Positions 61,891 through 64,000 of a stretch of 64,000 nucleotides of DNA are shown one piece after another. Both the position numbers and the translations under genes were made by a program. Each line of letters begins with the position of its first letter. The stretch's first letter is position 1. The notes beneath the pieces are model-generated. The model was not told where the DNA came from. It did no database searches and saw only the letters and a list, made by a program, of their open reading frames with translations. Source of the stretch: Luscinia megarhynchos (lineage: Eukaryota; Chordata; Aves; Passeriformes; Turdidae); contig CM067592.1 in NCBI GenBank assembly GCA_034336665.1, positions 44,359,761 to 44,423,760 on the forward strand, given 5' to 3'.

Positions 61891-64000
61891 TAAGGAGCCT
61901 TAAGGAATCGCATACCTTTTCCTGAAAACAACTTATATTTGCACATATTCCATGTAGATTTCTGGACAAAAGACTTTCCTCAACTTCTATGCTGTGGCAT
62001 AATTTAATTGACACTCTGCATTTGGCTGTCCCTCTGTAGCTGAAAATAACTTTGATATCTCCACCCTGCCCAGATAGCAGAGCTGAGAAGTTACTTCGTT
62101 TAAGTAAAGGCCAGCTGATTACTTTTAAAACTTTCAGAACATGTTATATAATATTTTCTTCTTCAGAAAAGAATTCTTTAGAGTTTTTGATCAAGAATTC
62201 AGTTTATATGATCTGCTGGCACAGTGCCTGTAGAGTAAATATTATCTACTACCTTTTCTTGGTATGAACTTCTGCAGCTCCAAAGACACAAAAGGCTGCA
62301 GAGTCCTCTGGGTTTTAAGTTTATTTCATTATTTTAGAAATGCAGGGTACCCAAGATAGGAAAAATACTTTGTCCTGAGTTCCTGCCTTTGGTGAACAGA
62401 AGAGAGAGAGAGAAATTTAAGTGGAGTCAGGATTCCTTCAGCATGGCATAACATTTACATACCAAATGTGCTCTGATGACCTGTCCCTGTAACCACTTCA
62501 GCCTTGGGAGGACAAGGTTTCCTCCAGTGTTTGGTTCCTAGTAACAGAAAACGTACAAAAATATTGTGGGAAAATGTATTTCTTTTACATTACTACAAGG
62601 CTGAAAAAGGCAGAAGAAATGTTACAGAAAATAACACTGCTCCTGAGAAATACTCAGTTGTCACCACTCAAGGATCTGTCATGCATTTTGCAATGGCAAG
62701 TCTGCCAGAGACAGATCCCATGTATCAGTTTTTATTTGAAGTATTTTTAGCAGTTTGTTTAGTATATCTTTTAAGAAAACTGCATTTTGCATTACCCATG
62801 TTTTAAATGCCCCAAGATAGCCTCTTTTTAAATTGCATTAAAATGTTCACACTTACAAATTAGAATATTTGTAGAAAAAAAAGTTTAAAAATATTTCCTA
62901 GAAGATGGGACTAGTATGGATTTTATTAATTTATCCTGCAATGTAAGTCAGACTTCTTCATTCTATACCTCATATAAGCATCCATTCTGTTTGTACGTAC
63001 ATTATGAGAAACTAATGAGGTCACTAAAGTTGTAAAAATATTCATGCTTTACTTCCAGTGCATATTTTGTATTAAGTCTTAGTTTAGGTGACAAAATTTC
63101 TTTATCTTTCAAGGCATATATAGACGTATGCATGTATACATACGTACATATATAAAAATTTCTTTTTAAGATCAAGATGCTTAAATAAATCTTACAAAAT
63201 GCTCTTGGACCTAGAGTGCCCATCCCCTTCTGTTCCAAAGCTGGGTTTGAGATGCCTAAATTTCTCTCTACAGGCATTTGCTTAAGCTGTTATTAGCAAA
63301 CTTCACTGACAGAAATTCTGCAAGTTCCTCTTACTATCTTTTTCCATGACAGATCATTATTCATCACCTTTTGAAATCAGGTAATTTTTACTGTGAGGTG
63401 GATGAATTTAAGCTAAGTATCAATCGACATTTGATTAAACCAACTTTCTTCAAAGTCACATAAGAACTCTCTAAAGGGACCAGGTTCTTCTACTGTCATT
63501 TTCCCTTATATTTCACTTTTCTGCTCTCTGGTTTATCACCATCAAAACAAAAATAAGAATATGCAGCCTTGCAGGTGTCTCCATTTTAAAACAAACAAAT
63601 TTTCTTATCATCTTGCCTCCTAGTGCTCTTGTATGTGTTTGGCTTCTAATATACTGTTACTTCTAGAGAAAAAATAAGGGAGTCACTAGTGAGAACTGAG
63701 GGTCTATGACATCTTTGGTTTAAACTGTGATCTAGCACAAGAAATCAAGGGTAATGGTTTCAGATAATCTAGTGAATTACTCCAGGATTTGGCTGTAATT
63801 AAGTTACTGAGCTCATCTAAAACGAATCTGTTCTTTCAACTATTTAGTAAAACTACTAAGACTTTTGAAGGGAACCATAATCTGGAGAATCTCTTCCTAA
63901 TACAGTTTAGTCAGACTCTCCACACAATATGCCCCAGTATTTGTTGAGGTCTTTCTGAGCTTCTGACAAAGTCCTGTCTAGCTTTATGCTCTGCATTGAA
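61891..64000. other. Gene-free stretch to the window end
   Basis: No gene is recognised. It contains a short (GA)n at about 62401-62414 and a perfect alternating purine-pyrimidine run at 63124-63154. Open frames such as 62504-62806 have no recognisable domain. Confidence 0.6.

Noticed and set aside
62504..62806. 100-codon plus-strand frame ending in a hydrophobic stretch
   Set aside because: No recognisable domain, AT-rich, length expected by chance.
1..64000. tRNA, rRNA, CRISPR or bacterial-type operon content
   Set aside because: None seen; the window is vertebrate nuclear DNA with spliced exons and LINE repeats.

Overview
This is a vertebrate nuclear window, almost certainly from a bird. 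It is AT-rich, intron-like DNA with many CR1 LINE fragments ending in the ATTCTRTGATTCT-type 3' terminus, plus two pieces of one avian ERV-type LTR. There are no bacterial operons, RNA genes or CRISPR arrays. I cannot name the species from sequence alone.

One protein-coding gene is supported, on the + strand: the C-terminal half of TRABD2B (TIKI2), a membrane-tethered TraB/GumN-fold metalloprotease that trims Wnt ligands. Five coding exons lie at 16805-16951, 19119-19293, 32363-32453, 39351-39602 and 42959-43139. All join in frame through GT-AG introns to give 281 residues and a TGA. The family is about 500 residues long, so the start, signal peptide and N-terminal catalytic part are missing. 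I did not find them in the first 16.8 kb, which is probably intron with the earlier exons off the left edge.

Layout: 1-138 is the 3' end of an LTR. 139-16804 is presumed intron, with one CpG-retaining block near 12 kb. 16805-43139 holds the five exons and four introns (about 2.2, 13.1, 6.9 and 3.4 kb) with CR1 copies in the last three. 43140 to about 43680 is the 3' UTR with an AATAAA. From there to 64000 is gene-free DNA with six CR1 loci, one nearly whole solo LTR, GT-rich and AT-rich simple repeats and a few possible conserved noncoding stretches.

No new multi-gene system is visible. The points most worth a second look are: the second GX2H motif of the protease being split by an intron; two splice donors whose read-through gives an immediate stop and would remove the membrane tail; a Glu-run plus Lys-run in the fourth visible exon; a CR1 copy that looks internally inverted at 55.01 kb; and several candidate regulatory stretches inside the gene.
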